Positions 45,001-58,400 of a DNA stretch of 64,000 bases are shown here, one piece after another. How positions within the stretch are numbered: position 1 is the first letter of the stretch; each line of letters starts with the position of its first letter. The DNA comes from Eudromia elegans. Taxonomy: Eukaryota > Chordata > Aves > Tinamiformes > Tinamidae. Both the position numbers and the translations under genes were made by a program. The DNA lies in contig PTEX01000032.1 of assembly GCA_003342815.1 (NCBI GenBank), forward strand, positions 3,549,302 through 3,613,301. Direction: 5' to 3'. A model generated the notes under the pieces. That model was given only the letters and a program-made list of their open reading frames with translations. It was not told where the DNA came from and searched no databases.

Positions 45001-46379
45001 TCAGAATCTTAATTTAAAAAATAGGTCTCTTGTAAACCTCTGTTCTGAAAAAAAAATAAGTGTGAGTAGGCGAATCCAGTGCAACCAGTGTGTCTGTGCC
45101 TGTGGAGAGCCTGAAATAATAGTTTTGAGAGATAGCGAATGTTTTGTGAATCCCACTGTTCTTTGCACAGCATCCCATTAGGGAACTGTCTTCCCAGTGG
45201 ATATTTCTGGGAGCGAGTACTTGGAGAAATCTTGCTGATGACCCTAGTTTTTTTTGCTTCTGTTTCTTTTGAAGATAAATCTCCTTGATCTTTCTGGGAG
45301 TATAAAGAGCCCAAAGCTCAGCACTCATGCATAGGAAGAAGGGGAACATCTTGTCACCATAAGCACAGCGTGGATCAGAGTTAAAGCATGGGGAAGGAGC
45401 CAGACTTTTGCCTAAGCTGTAGGAGGGGCAGGTCCCTGATTGCCCTAATCCCCTGCCCTACACTTCAGAGTCATGAATCTCAGATGAAACCTGCTGATTT
45501 CGGTCCTGGCCCCTTTGTCTTTGCCTCATGGTCTGTGTGTATGAAGCAGCTGAGAAACCGCACAAACACTTGCATCTGAAGAATGCCTAGTTGTAAAATA
45601 GGACCCAACTAGTTGCCGCATGCTTTGGAAGCACCTACCTCCAGCACGGTCCTTTGGAGGGTCAGACAGATGCAATAAGAAAGAGCTGCAAAGAGAGAGG
45701 GTGATGATGAGAGCCTGCAGTTATATTTTGTGCCATATTTCACATTCAGGTAGGAGAGGTCTTAAAACCAAACTATCTCTCCACCTCTGCACATCCAGGG
45801 CAAACCCAAAGTGAATGATACCCTTTAACGTCCTTCCAGAGCCATTTTATTGGCAATCAGAGAAAACATTTCTTACAGAAACAGCTCCTGTGAAATATAT
45901 AAGCCATCCCAAGGGGAGCAAACATCCATTTCTCCTTCTATCTGTCATTCTTCTTCATTTATTGAATCAATAAGGCATGAAATTTGGCAGGCTTTAAGTA
46001 AAAAATGAGTTGCTCATATCAAAGAGAGCCTAGATGGGTAAAAAAAATCAAACTGCTAGAACCTAGATTTAGTTAATAGGAATAAAAATAAACAGAAACA
46101 GAATCTAAATGTAAATGAACATTACATCACCACTGGCATTTAAGCTCATTTTCAAATACAGAATTAGAAACAGATTTAACTTGCTGAAACTTGCTGTGTG
46201 TTCATAAAATCACAGATAGCTGCTTTGGCAGTCATAGGACTGAACTTCTGCTCCCCACAGAAACCACAGCTCAAAATTCTTCTTGGAAATAAAGGAAGGA
46301 GGCAGAGTGCAGAGAGGGCAAAACTCTGCCTTCTGATCACGACCCAAAAGCTCAGAGGTTAGAAGAGGTTTTAGCAGGC

Positions 46380-46475
46380 ATGGTGGTGATGGGTTTACAG
46401 TTCAACTAGATAATCTTAAGGGCCTTTTCCAACCAAGACTTAAGTGTCTTTTCCAAAGATTCTATGAATCTATGA
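46380..46475 (+). mobile_element. CR1-type LINE 3' tail fragment
   Basis: The fragment carries the hallmark CR1 3' end: GATGGGTTTACAGTTCAACT, then GATAATCTTAAGGGCC and TTTTCCAACCAA, finishing in the octamer-like ATTCTATGAATCTATGA. It is 5'-truncated, has a short internal irregularity before the tail, and has no coding capacity. CR1 is the dominant interspersed repeat of birds. Confidence 0.8.
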
Positions 46476-49400
46476 AGGATCAGGGATTCCTGTTTTCCTG
46501 CCGTTGCCCTTTGACCTGTGGCAATACGACAGCTTTCTATATATAGGTAAAGAAATGGCTGGCGCTGGCTCCAAGCTAGAGGTATCTGCAGGACACTGCA
46601 GCTACTCTGAGCAGCTTCAAGCTTTAGGACCTTTTTTCAATGCTACCGATGCCTGCTCGGGGCTCAGGCTGCTAATCTGATGAATATGGTTTTCCTCTGT
46701 TCAGAGATGAGCTGTTCAGTTAACTGCAAGTATGGGGTCCATCATTTAAATGAAGAAGCAGTGATTATATTTGAGTCTGGTTCTCTTGAGCATGACTGTG
46801 TCCCACGCTGCATTTTAAAGAGCAGTTTAACCTTACTCTCACTCCCACTAATCCTTTTGTGTCACATTACACAGTTGCTTCCACAACTATTTTTGTAGTT
46901 CAAGGTCTTGCATCTCCCAGCTTCAGTTGCCATTGAAACAGCATTGAAACACTGCAGGTTTGTTCATCTTTATCATTGTTTGTGTGTACAAACAATTATT
47001 TTCTTTTATCCCATGGTGATTACAGCACTTATGAATTTCTTTTCTTGATGACACACCTTTGCTCAGTGCTTTTTCAAGTTTAGGCAGATAGGGGAAAACA
47101 AGAATATAATTTCTCTCCCTAGCCACTTCTACTTTAAGAAGCTGGTAGACGAGTCCTGCAAAAAAATCCAGAGCTTTGTGAAGTCCTTTTACCAGCCTTT
47201 ATTCTGCCTGGAGAATTTTATCAGGGTAATAGCCAGAGCCATGCTGTACCCAGCAGGAAGGGCTTGTTTACTGATTTGTTGGAAGACTGGCACCGCATAA
47301 GATCCCAATGAGGTAGGTTTTAAGGTTCTAAGTTTTTAATGAAAAGAACAGAATGCTGAGATGTTGTTTAGGGTCCAGAAAGCACACATGAAAAATCAAG
47401 ACCTTCTTGCTAGCTGTATCTACATTTATAGAGAATCAATGTTATTTTGCTGAAGTACAGGACAAATTTGAACCAATCTCAATGTACATATTTCAGTCAT
47501 TAGCTTTGAAACCCTGCAGCTCACTGTGATGATTTGAAGAATATCAATTTGTGAGTTGTTGATCTCTGCATGTCCCTAGCACTCTACAGCCAGTAATACC
47601 AGACTTCAGACTCATTCTTGAAGGGCAGGACACATATTCCATTGATGGCTTCACCAAAAAGGCAGCTCCACATCAAGAGGTTTCCTACATTTTCTGTCCT
47701 AAATGGATACGTTTCCTCTAGAGAAGTAATCTGTCTTGCGCTTGCCAGCTTCACTTGAATTCACTCAGCATCAGGCAGATTAAAGGTGAAAGCGTATAAT
47801 TTAATTCCAGCAAAGAAAAGGCCTAGGCTCTTAATTATTAAGTGAAAAAGAAGATTACAAAAAGAGGAAAATAAACCAGCAAAAGGCAATTTTAACATCA
47901 AATTTCTTTCCCAGCTCATCTCAAATTGTTGAAGAATATGTTAGCCATACAAGCTCAGGACTGGATTTCTGAGCAACTAATAGCTATGGAGCCTAACAAT
48001 TAGTGAGGCAAGAACTCACTGCTGAGATTTCATGGAATGAATTCATTATTTTTAGAAAAGTAAGCAAAAAAATTGATTTCCGTATAGAAATTTTTCTTCT
48101 TTGAAGTTTCTAACGTCACTACTCTGATCATTCTGGGCTGGAGAATCAAACTTTGCATATTTGGTAAAATCAGAACACCCATGATGACACTCGGGGAATT
48201 TCCATCTCTTTAAAGTTTTTCTAGCAAATTACTATTTAATTTACTTTGTGACACAGAGGTATTAATGCAAGCTTGATAAATCAACAAAGACTTCTCAGAA
48301 AATTCTACCTATTCCCAAATCCTTACTGTAGAGAGAGGAACACATTATCTAATTTCAGTAAGGACTCTTGACAGATGATGGAGAAAAACAAAAAGAATGC
48401 AGGTAGACTTCAGGAAAAAGAGTGCAGAAGCCATTAAATAGTTCTCTTCTACGGAGAGAAAGTTAGAACAAGGATATTTAGACACCTAGTTAGGTAGCAA
48501 CATTTGGTTTTCAGAAAAAGAACTTTTCTATGCAGACTTTCTTTGGTCTAATAAAACGCGGGGTCAATAGAGTTACTGGATATCTCTGATCTCCTCTTCT
48601 TTGAACAGATTTCTTCTGCCCAGGAACTGTGTTTGAGGACGAGCCCAATTGCTGCTTTCAGCCTGAAATCATTATCTTGGTGGGAAGGATCTGAGACTTC
48701 AGAACCAAAGATTTTTCCGTTCTTACACCCCCATTCCCTCGCCCTCCCACACAAATGCAGAAGTTACTTCTGGTATCTTAGGAAGCCTGGTGGGATTCTC
48801 ATTTCATCTGACATCTTTCGGTCTTTTCTTTCATTCGTTTTCTGAAGAATTGTCAAAAGCGTGTCATTTTTACCGAGGAAAGTCATGAATGGCACAAAAG
48901 GGAAGGGAACAAATAGGGCAAAAAGTAAACCTCATCACGGCAAACAGCATTGACTGCATTCAGACTCCAGTGAACAGTGACATTAAGTGTCACTGCGGCA
49001 AGCAGACGTCACTACGTGCAGAACTGTAGAAGCAGGAGGGCTCCTTCCTGCAGGCTTGTTGGCAGAGAGCATGAAGGCAGGCCCAGAAACTGTGAAATTT
49101 GGTACGGTGGAAGGGCAGGCCTGTTGAGAAGCCTCATCTTTGGCAGAGGGTCTCTGCAGCCCATGGTAGCCTGTGACACGCTGCCTTTTGGAACGCCAAC
49201 AAGCACTGAAGAGGATCCGCCAGGCAGAGAGAGCCCATTGCAAGGGGCTGGATGTGTTCAGCTCCTGGGGAGCTTTAGGTGAAGACAGGCTTTAACCATG
49301 GTGCTTCTTGTGTATTGTGTCATTTCAGGTAATAATGACTTAAAGTTCAGTCAACTCAAGAGCTCCATGGGCAGCTGGAGATTTGTGGTGATCATCCCTC

Positions 49401-52400
49401 ACCTTCAAACACCTCGGACATTCACATTCTCTCGTCATGACCAAAACTGACATCTAAGTTGCAAAGGCTTGAAAGAAAATTCCTTTTAAATGTGGAAAGA
49501 AGAGGGTGAAGGGGACATTGGCCCTGATTTGGGAGAAGCAAAGATGACAGAGAAAACCGATGCTAATTTAATATCTAACTAAAGGGAGGGTGGCACACTG
49601 AAATTTAATCATGCCTGATACTGCATATATATAAGTTTTAAGAAACCGGAAAAGTTAAACATCTTACAAAATATGCATCCTCTCTGATTATTTGCAAGGC
49701 ATCATAGATATGCTTGGCACTTTCTGACAGAAACATTGGCAGGTCTCTGCCTCAGGGAATCTATAATTAGGCAGAGCTTTGCAAGGGAAGATGATGTATG
49801 GGAGGACAGGGATACAACAGTGAAAGAGCATGAAGAGCTTTATATATGCTTTTCCAGAGTCTTTTTGGTTTTTGCCATTTAGCTGCAATATATTTAAAAC
49901 TCCAGTTTTAGAGCTTTCGCTCCACAAACTTTCTCTTGTCCCAAGCTGGAAAACAGGACTTTGGCTCCATAGCACAATGTTGCATTTGGAGAAGAGTTGG
50001 CTCATCAGTTTATTCTGTGATAAGAGGAATGTGACCCAGAATTAAGGTGTCCTGGCATGCCACGTTCACAGTTGGCAAGCAGGATCCCTGGTGCTAATCT
50101 TGCAGGAAGCTCTGTTTCTGGTTTTAAGGCAAGTGGGGAACTTTCCTGAATGCAAGTGCCTTCCTCAGCCTGCACGTGCAGGGTATTTCTATCCACTTTT
50201 CAAATGATCCAGCCGGTCCTTCAGAGACCCGGGGAGAGGCATGTGCCCTTTCCACTGAACTGGCCAAATGAAGGGACATCTCAAATCATGTGCTGTCAGT
50301 TCTGGAATAGATTTGAAAAATGAGCAGGGAGCCACATTTACTTTTCTGTTGGATTCTGGCCCACCCTTGGATACAAAAGAAAAGAGACCACCTGATGAAT
50401 CCATTAGTTCTCTACAATCTGAATGGAAACCAGGTCCAGAATGGTACCAGGTCCTAAAACATGTACCATGGGCACACAGACACTAGCATCTTCTGGCTTC
50501 TTTGGGAAAACTGAGCAGGCAACAGATTTCCATATTGTTTCAAGCCCGTAATTTCAGTTCTGATGCACCGTTGTCCCTCAGACCCACAACTGTGATTTAG
50601 AAGTCTCGGGCTGTGTCTTGCACATTCCTGAATCATTATGTATTTTCTTTCTGCCTGAGAAACAATCTGACTACTTAGAAACGAGAAAGGCAATACAGCC
50701 TTTGATCTTGTATCTAGGTTCTCTGCAGAAAATAACCCAAAGGAAAATGTCGAAAACCAAGCATTTAGTTGTTTTTCACACACTGGAATAAGCCCTCGGA
50801 GCTGCCACTGGTCAGTCCCTGGGGAAGGGACTTCCTTTCAGTCAAGGAAGGCAAATAGAGACACACAAGCTGCTCAGGCAAAAGTGTTCTAATATTCACA
50901 GATAAATTGAACTTTTCCTAAACAAGAAGCACAGAAAGCAACAGTTCTGAATATAACGTTATACCATCCAGTGATGTCACACCACTTTTTACACACGCCA
51001 GTACATTCAGTCTCATGACACTTTGCAAAGGTAGGCGAGCCAAGCTAGGAGCAAGGCAAGACACCCACCCTGTGCTGTCATCATGAAACGTGCCCCATCG
51101 CCAGTGTCATGAGTGCTGACGGAGTATCCAGAACCCTGGAAAGTGGGAACGAGTTGCTCACAGCAGATTAAACTGCCTGTCTGCAGGGAAAGAGCTGCGC
51201 TCCGTGCCATTCATAATGCAAACACTATCAAGGCAAAGGTTGGCAGGTGGCAGTCTCCCTTGGAGCTCTAATTAATATTATCTGAGCAATGCAAAGAGAT
51301 GCAGAGAGTGCCAGGTGTCTCCTCTCGGCAGCCATCTGTGAGAAAGCAGGATCCTGATGCTTGGAGCCTTTCCCATGAGCCAGGAAATAGCAAAGTTAAG
51401 AGGAAGAGGAAGCCAGGCAATTTTAAGGTGCATTAATTAGCAGCATGACCCTCTAGTCTGTCTACAGATATGAAAGGAGTAGTGCCAGGAGCACTGACCA
51501 ATGATGAAATTCCACCTTTTAACATCTTCCACCACATAACATGAGTTTACCGGTGAAAGATAGCTGCCATTTCCAAGGCTGAGATGAAGGGATGCGGGGA
51601 ATGGTTCTCAGGGCACCATAGAGAAGAACTGCCACTGGGAGCCTGGGACATGCCACTTTTTGGCTAAATTTCCAGCAGGATTTCTCATAAGGGCTCTTCC
51701 TCTCCTCTTCTTGCAGCTGTATAGGAAGCCACCCATTTTCCTGGATTCTTCCATATTTTCTCCCTAAACACAACATTTCTTTGTGTTTAGGACATTTTCT
51801 TCTGCCTTAAGCACAACAGATGATGCTTTTAAACCAGTGAGATAACTTGGTCCAATAAAGATCATTTTATCCTGGAAATGGCCTGATCTCTGCTACAAAC
51901 TGTTGTTGCCATTCAGGTGAATTCAGACTTAAGTGGCACCTATGTTAGAAAGAACCAAGGTTCTTCAGACTATATTAAAAAAAAAAGGAGAGAGATAGGA
52001 GGTCTTTTCAGACTGTTTATTTTATGTTCCTGCCTTGGCTGTGCTTTCTGCCTTTCTCTATTCACTGTGAGCAGACAAGGTCTGATACAACAGGACAGCA
52101 AGAGATACGCACCACTTCTCACTACTTAAAAGTCGTTTAATGAGCTAAATCTTTCTGAACAACAACAGCTGGGCATCTGAACACAGCCAACTGTGTCTTT
52201 CAGACATTTGCTCTCCCTGATGCGTATGAGATTCGCCACGAAACCTGCACTTGTAGACAGCGGATATTTGCTGCACGCCGTCAGTCCAGCAACAAGGCTG
52301 TGTCACCGGCTTCCCTGCAATGGCAGACAGCCCTTCTTTGATGTTGCGATTCCCAAAATCCCCTGCTGAGACGGGATGAGCCAGAGAATAGTATGTTTCC

Positions 52401-55400
52401 ATCTCAGATAAAAGTGAGCACATCAAAAGTGAAAAGAGCCCTGTGCATCTGATACGAGCAGTCCGCGTTCCTGGCGTGTTCTGCTTGAGTAAACAAGCTC
52501 TGTATAAAAGTCACATTTTGATGCCACGCCGGTTTCCCTGATCTCCTCGCACTGCTCAGATAATAGGGCTTGAAGGTGAACCAAAGGCTTTTAACTCACT
52601 CCTCAAGGTGTTTGCGCCGCTCGTGTCTTGCCGTTGCTAACATCTAAAGCACTTCAGGGAGTCATTCTCCTTCCTCTGAAACTGTTGCTTTCAGTTCCAC
52701 TTATTTGTTCTGTGGATATAAAGATGTAATCTTGCTAATGGCCAGTTCGTAATGAGGCTCAGTGGAATTGCTTATTTTTGTTAGAAACTTTGGAACATCT
52801 TTCACCTGCTCAGGCTCCCACTTCTTCTTCCCTCCGAGCAATAATATGCTGCTATTTGACTCTTCTGCCTCCTTCCCTCCCCAACAAGCAACGTATCCTG
52901 TGCTAGGAGCAGTAGCACAGAACATAATGGCTGGAAAGGATGCTCTGCAACCCGCTACCTGCCCCACCTAGATCCACATCCTCTCATCACCTCACACTAT
53001 TCCAGGGATTCCAGCAAAGCTGTAGCTACAGGTGCTGAAGACCGTGTTTCTTTTCACAAAAGAAAATTGTTCTCCACAAGGGATCAAACTTCAAGGCCCT
53101 GGAAAGCAGAAGTATTATTTTGTGTGTCATAAGCATCCAAAAATTCTGCTAACTATAGTAAGGGGTGCTCACCAGCTCTTGAGACCAGACTCCAAGATTA
53201 ATCACCAACAGCAACAACAAAGCTGATTGCAAAAATGAGAATTTTGTGCTCAGCTTTCTTGGGGATGGAAGAAGCTGGTTCTGCTGACTCCCTGACAGGA
53301 CTTTGAATGAAGGCATCCTGTGCCAGCAGGTATTCAGTGGTTTCTCCCTTTCCCTGAGGTCTTCAGAGTTGAGATTCACTGAGCTTTGTGAGCAAATCAA
53401 TAGACTTTCTTCTGCTGTTTCTCTGTGCTCTGTTAAAGCTCAGATGTAGGAAAATAAAGCTAAAATCCTAGAAAATCAGGCATGAAAGAGTTGTTAGTTT
53501 CTCCTGTTTCAAGAAAACTGTTTCAAACATGTCCAATTTCCCTTTCTCTGCTAAAAGCAGGTGTTTGGCAGACCCTATCAAAACAGGAAACACTAAGTCA
53601 ACAAAAAATTTAACCTCATATAGCCTCCATCTCCATTCTGTGCTATTTCAATGAGGAAAAAAATGAGGGGAAAAACTCGCACACTGCATTAGTTGCTGTT
53701 TCTAGGCTTTCTTGCGATTTCCCATAGGTTTCCTGGAGAGAAAGCTGTATATCAATAGCCTGAGCTGCTTATTCTCGACGTGATTCTAAGCCTTCCCAAG
53801 GTCCTAGGAGATTTATCTCACTGAGCAGTGAAAATGTTTTTCAAGGCATCAGTAAACAAACGGACACCGTAAGTGATGTCTCTCCCTGATGGGACTGCTT
53901 GGTCCACGGATCTTCGGGCTGCCCTCACATGGGTTTATTCAAGCTTCCAGATGTAGTTCCAGTTATTCTGCTTCAGGCTTGTTCTTCCCAAGTGCTCCAA
54001 GCAACTTCTGGATGCAGCAGCAGGGCTGAAATACGCCTTTCCTTGCAGATAGCATCATGGAGACAGCAAACTATGGTGTGGATCATTTACACAGCACCAC
54101 AATGCAACTCTACACTCGCTTTCAATTCCTTGCTCAGCATCATCCTCCTTTGAGACACGTGAGCATGTCCTGCCATAACCAGCACTGTGCCCAAGCCACA
54201 AAGCCCTTCAGCAGGTCTTTGACCAGGTTTGACCCCACCAGGATGGAGATGACCTTTGTACAAGTGGTCAAAATCAGCATGGTTTGCATGGTTTAGCACT
54301 ATCTAAAGTGCATATGGCTAATAACAGATGTATCTTATTAGAGACTCAGACTCTGTAGCACGCATTCACAATATGTCCATCTTGGTACTCATTAAAATCA
54401 TTAATCATAGCTTAGTGCAACAACAAATTTTGTAGGACAGCTGTGCTGGCTGTATAGTAATTTGAGTCAACCCCCTATGGTCACAGTTGTCCAGGAATGC
54501 GTAAACCCAAAAAAGACCAATTTTCTATTGGCACATTTCACTGACGTATCATTAGCAAAGCCAGTGATTGGTATCATTTGGGCAGCACTTCTGCTGCCTT
54601 CCATTCCTGCTGCCAGGATTCTGCTGTCATATTTCAATAACATGGTGGTTAGTGGTGCTGAAAACACCTCTCCCCTGCTCCCAAATTCTAAAGTACCTTG
54701 TATTTAGCCTCTTTGAGGGTGCAGCATATTGAGAGGATTGCTGATCAGAGAGTGAGGCAGTCCTGGATGCTGGTTGTCCTACATAACGTCACTCCAGGCT
54801 TCAGCAGGTGCCCTATCGCCAGGTGCTCCTTTTTCTAAGCCAGCACTGGGGAAGCAAAGAGGTCAGTGGTTATTAGCTGCAAGATGCTCACTCTCTCCCT
54901 TCCAGCCTAAACCTACACACACTGCAGAATCAGGCCTGCAACACACTTGGTCCTATGTGCAATCTGGACCATCTGCCTTTCCAGAAGAGGCTCCCAATTG
55001 CTCCAAATATGATACATCTGCTCTACAGGTATTAGAGTCTTAGTGACAAAGGAAATAGTGTCTTCACTCAACTTATACACCCTATGGAACTCCAGTGCAT
55101 TGCATGACCTCAAATACACTGCTGAGGCAGTTAAAATAATTCAGTCTGCATCTGTGTAACTGTTCAGCAGATGTTGCAAGTTTACTCATATCCTGGGTGC
55201 CAGACATGAAAATACATTGGGCTTTTCTAAAAAGTGTTGGTTTTCTTCTTATTTAATGTGTGTGAGGAGTGTCTACTGTCACCTAATGTTACTGCTTTGA
55301 GTTATAAGTAAGAGCCCATGGGGAATAATTATTTTGGTCCAGACAGGTTGTTAAGTCCCTTTCGCTATTTCTCTGTGACACAGCAGACATCTAGCACCCA

Positions 55401-58400
55401 GTTCGGTATCAGACTGATGATACAATGTGAAAGATTTGCTGGAAGAAACCCGATGAGTTAAATTGCACTATACCCACGCCGTGTTCCATTACACTGGGTC
55501 CTATTGCAGACAGCGTGATCAAATGTAACATACAATGACAAGCTGTGCTTCACCGTGGCCTAATGCAGAGTGACAGAAATACAAAACTCGCTGAAACGCA
55601 CTGCAGAAAGTAGTTTGCTGGGAGGGTATTTGGAGGAAGGTGGTAATTAGCAGATATGTGGCTCACCGTGGACTCAGTGTTGGGTTGTCACTCACCTGCT
55701 CCTGGCAACTTGTGCAAGACGCTCCTGTCTCCTGGAGATAGCACCCATCCACGTCAAGCACAAACGGGCATCTGTGAAGGAAACTCTGCTTCAGTGTTGC
55801 TGCTAAACCAGCCAACACTTGTGGCCAGCCAAGCAGACACAAACCTACCCAGATTCAGGTGTGATTTGTCCTCATAGTTATATATCTGACTCCTCATCAA
55901 GCCTCATGTCAGGATTCAACACAGGGGTGCTGAGTGACCAGTGGGGAGCTAATACATTGTTAACTGATAATTTTCCACCAGATGTATTTTCAAATTCTAT
56001 AGTTCCATTACATCCTTTAGTTTTTGCAGTAAATTTATTCCTAGTGAAAAGACCGATATTTTTGGTCTAACTTAAATATTTATCACTATAGCACCAGTTA
56101 TCCACAGACTAGATGTAAGCTGTGGCAGTCCAAATCCTCTTCTTTGCCTTTCCAACCTTTAAATAAGTGTAAAGTCCAGTTTTTGCTCTTATTTACCTGG
56201 ATCTTCTTTCCTAGCACCCAAAATGTCAGTTCATTTTCGGTGACAAAGGAAGAACATTTATCACTAGATAAACTCGGGATTGGAAAGACTTTTTGTCACT
56301 ACCAGTTACACCTGCATTCCTGGTTAAGAAAACATTTTTATAGCACCCAGAACAATTAAGATTCAGTCAATAAAATGCAAATGGGAGTCCCTGCTCTTAA
56401 TTAGACAGTCTCTCTGCAACAGTGAGCCAGTGATTCAGAAATGCCCAGACATCCCCTGTCCAGTTTTATATTTTCTAATTTCTAACTAATAAGCAGGACA
56501 CAACATCTCATATGGCTAAGAATGTTTTTGCAGCTAGAATAATTGAAAGAGTGAGCGAGCACAATATATAGGTGCAATGGATGCAGTTGCTGGGTTACCA
56601 AATCCTGTGGTTTTAATCCCAAATTTCATATCCCACAACATTTCTAAACTCCCAGCTCCTTGAATAAGGAAAAAGAAATATTTACAATTGTAGAAAAATC
56701 CAACTCTATGAACTAAGAATGTATTAAAGGCTTGGAAACCATCAAATAGACAAGGATGTATTGTTGAAAATCTAATGTTGAAGCTGTCCTCGAGGTCTGT
56801 GGACAGCCGGGGCAGGCACACTGCTCTAGGGACATGTGGAGGTGGAGTGAGGCCATCGAGGCTCAATGCTGGTGACACTTTTTGAGCGTATGACAGGGAG
56901 GCTGATGTCACTGCCAATTTATCTGCCACGCAGGGAAAATAATTTGAGAGTTTTATATTAAATCTCCTTGCCCAGGGCAGGAGAGCAGGACAGCAGCTAT
57001 GCAGGAACACTAGAGGGAGCAAAGACAAGAAAGTCGATGAAGAGAAATAAAGGCAGGGAAGGAAAAGCCATTCCAGGTTTTGAGATAGCTTTGAAGAAGA
57101 GGGGAATGCAAACATCCTTGTTTTGCCTATAGCATCCTTTTGGCTAAAGGATGCTCCTCTCTAAAACAGCTCCATCCGATCTGGTTCTTTTTACTCTTTC
57201 AGTTTAGGGATGGTCTTTCCTTAAAGCACACATTTTGCATTGGAGCCATCTCACCAATTTCTGCCATCCAAAATACAGGCTGCAATACGTGCCAACCAGG
57301 CTTTGCTTTAAAGAGCCAGGATAAACTGCAGGTGCTCTTTGCACAGCTTAGTTCTCTCTTCAAAAATTATTAGAAGCTCTTAGAACTTCAGAACTCATTT
57401 TTACAGCTCGTCGCTTTGATCCTCCGCTTACGCAAGTCAATTCACGCTGTGCTGCTTCATAACTCGTTTAATAGTTAATTTGTTCGGACACCATCAAAAG
57501 TGCTAGGGCTGCAGGCAATGAGAACGTGCCAATTACAGCGTCCAGTGATTTAATTTGGAGGGGGACGGTAGGACGCAGCAGCTTAAACTGCTTAAAGACT
57601 CACACTGCCTGCAGCTGAGACCCACGAGGAGAAACCTGCTTGCTCAGAAAGCTTTTGCTGATTCTGCTTCAAGGAGGCACGATGCGAGAGCGATTATATT
57701 GGGTGCTCACCAGATGCTGGGGCATGAACTGCACACAGGGAATATGAGCTTAAACAGCTCTGCCAGGACAAGGACTGCCTGAGCTGCTAATAAAATAAAA
57801 CTTTGAGCCACTACAACAGAAAGTTGGGGGGAAAAAAAAAGCCTTCTGAGAAGTGGCACTTTGGCAGCAATTTTTTTTAAGCCATTATTTTTTGTTTGCT
57901 GAAGCTTTCCTTGTAATGTGCTGGATCTGCACCCCAATGCACTGAGGTTTCTTGTAAAACTTCTCTGTGCCATTTGCAATGTCAGAAATATTCTGAAAAG
58001 GGAGATAGCTTCAGACTTGTCTACTCTGGGCATGTTTTGCTGGCATTTAATAGAAAAAGCCTTTGGAAAAGCTTTGCCCTGGTCATAGTTATACCTCATT
58101 ATGTTAACATATGATTGCAAAGGTTATTATCAGTCATAGCAATTATAAATAATATAATATACTACTATACTAATAGTTACTATTAGTCATACCCCATAAC
58201 TTGTCAGGGAGATGACACTGATAGGAGCCAAGCATGTCCTTTTGCAGTATTCCTAAACCAACTTCCCAACTGTCCAAAGGATCCTTTTACTGATAGTAGT
58301 TTAGTAAAACTTGGCAGCTTTTACTTAGCCATATTTACACCGGCTAAACTCTCAACTACAGATTCATTTCTCACAGGATTAAAAATGCATACACTAGGGA

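Larger units (their letters stand above)
31091..46379. other. Gene-poor DNA, middle part
   Basis: No convincing exon was found. The stretch holds a GGT-rich tract (34221-34260), a 12-bp perfect inverted repeat (35984-36026), pyrimidine tracts at about 41142-41185 and near 41460, and unique blocks at about 35600-35790, 36690-36880, 38030-38420 and 42030-42200 that resemble conserved non-coding elements. Confidence 0.55.

Noticed and set aside
56534-57115. Longest ORF in the window (193 codons, minus strand)
   Set aside because: Hydrophobic and low-complexity in part, with no promoter, splice context or family resemblance. One ORF of this length in 64 kb is not enough on its own. A protein search or cross-species check would decide.
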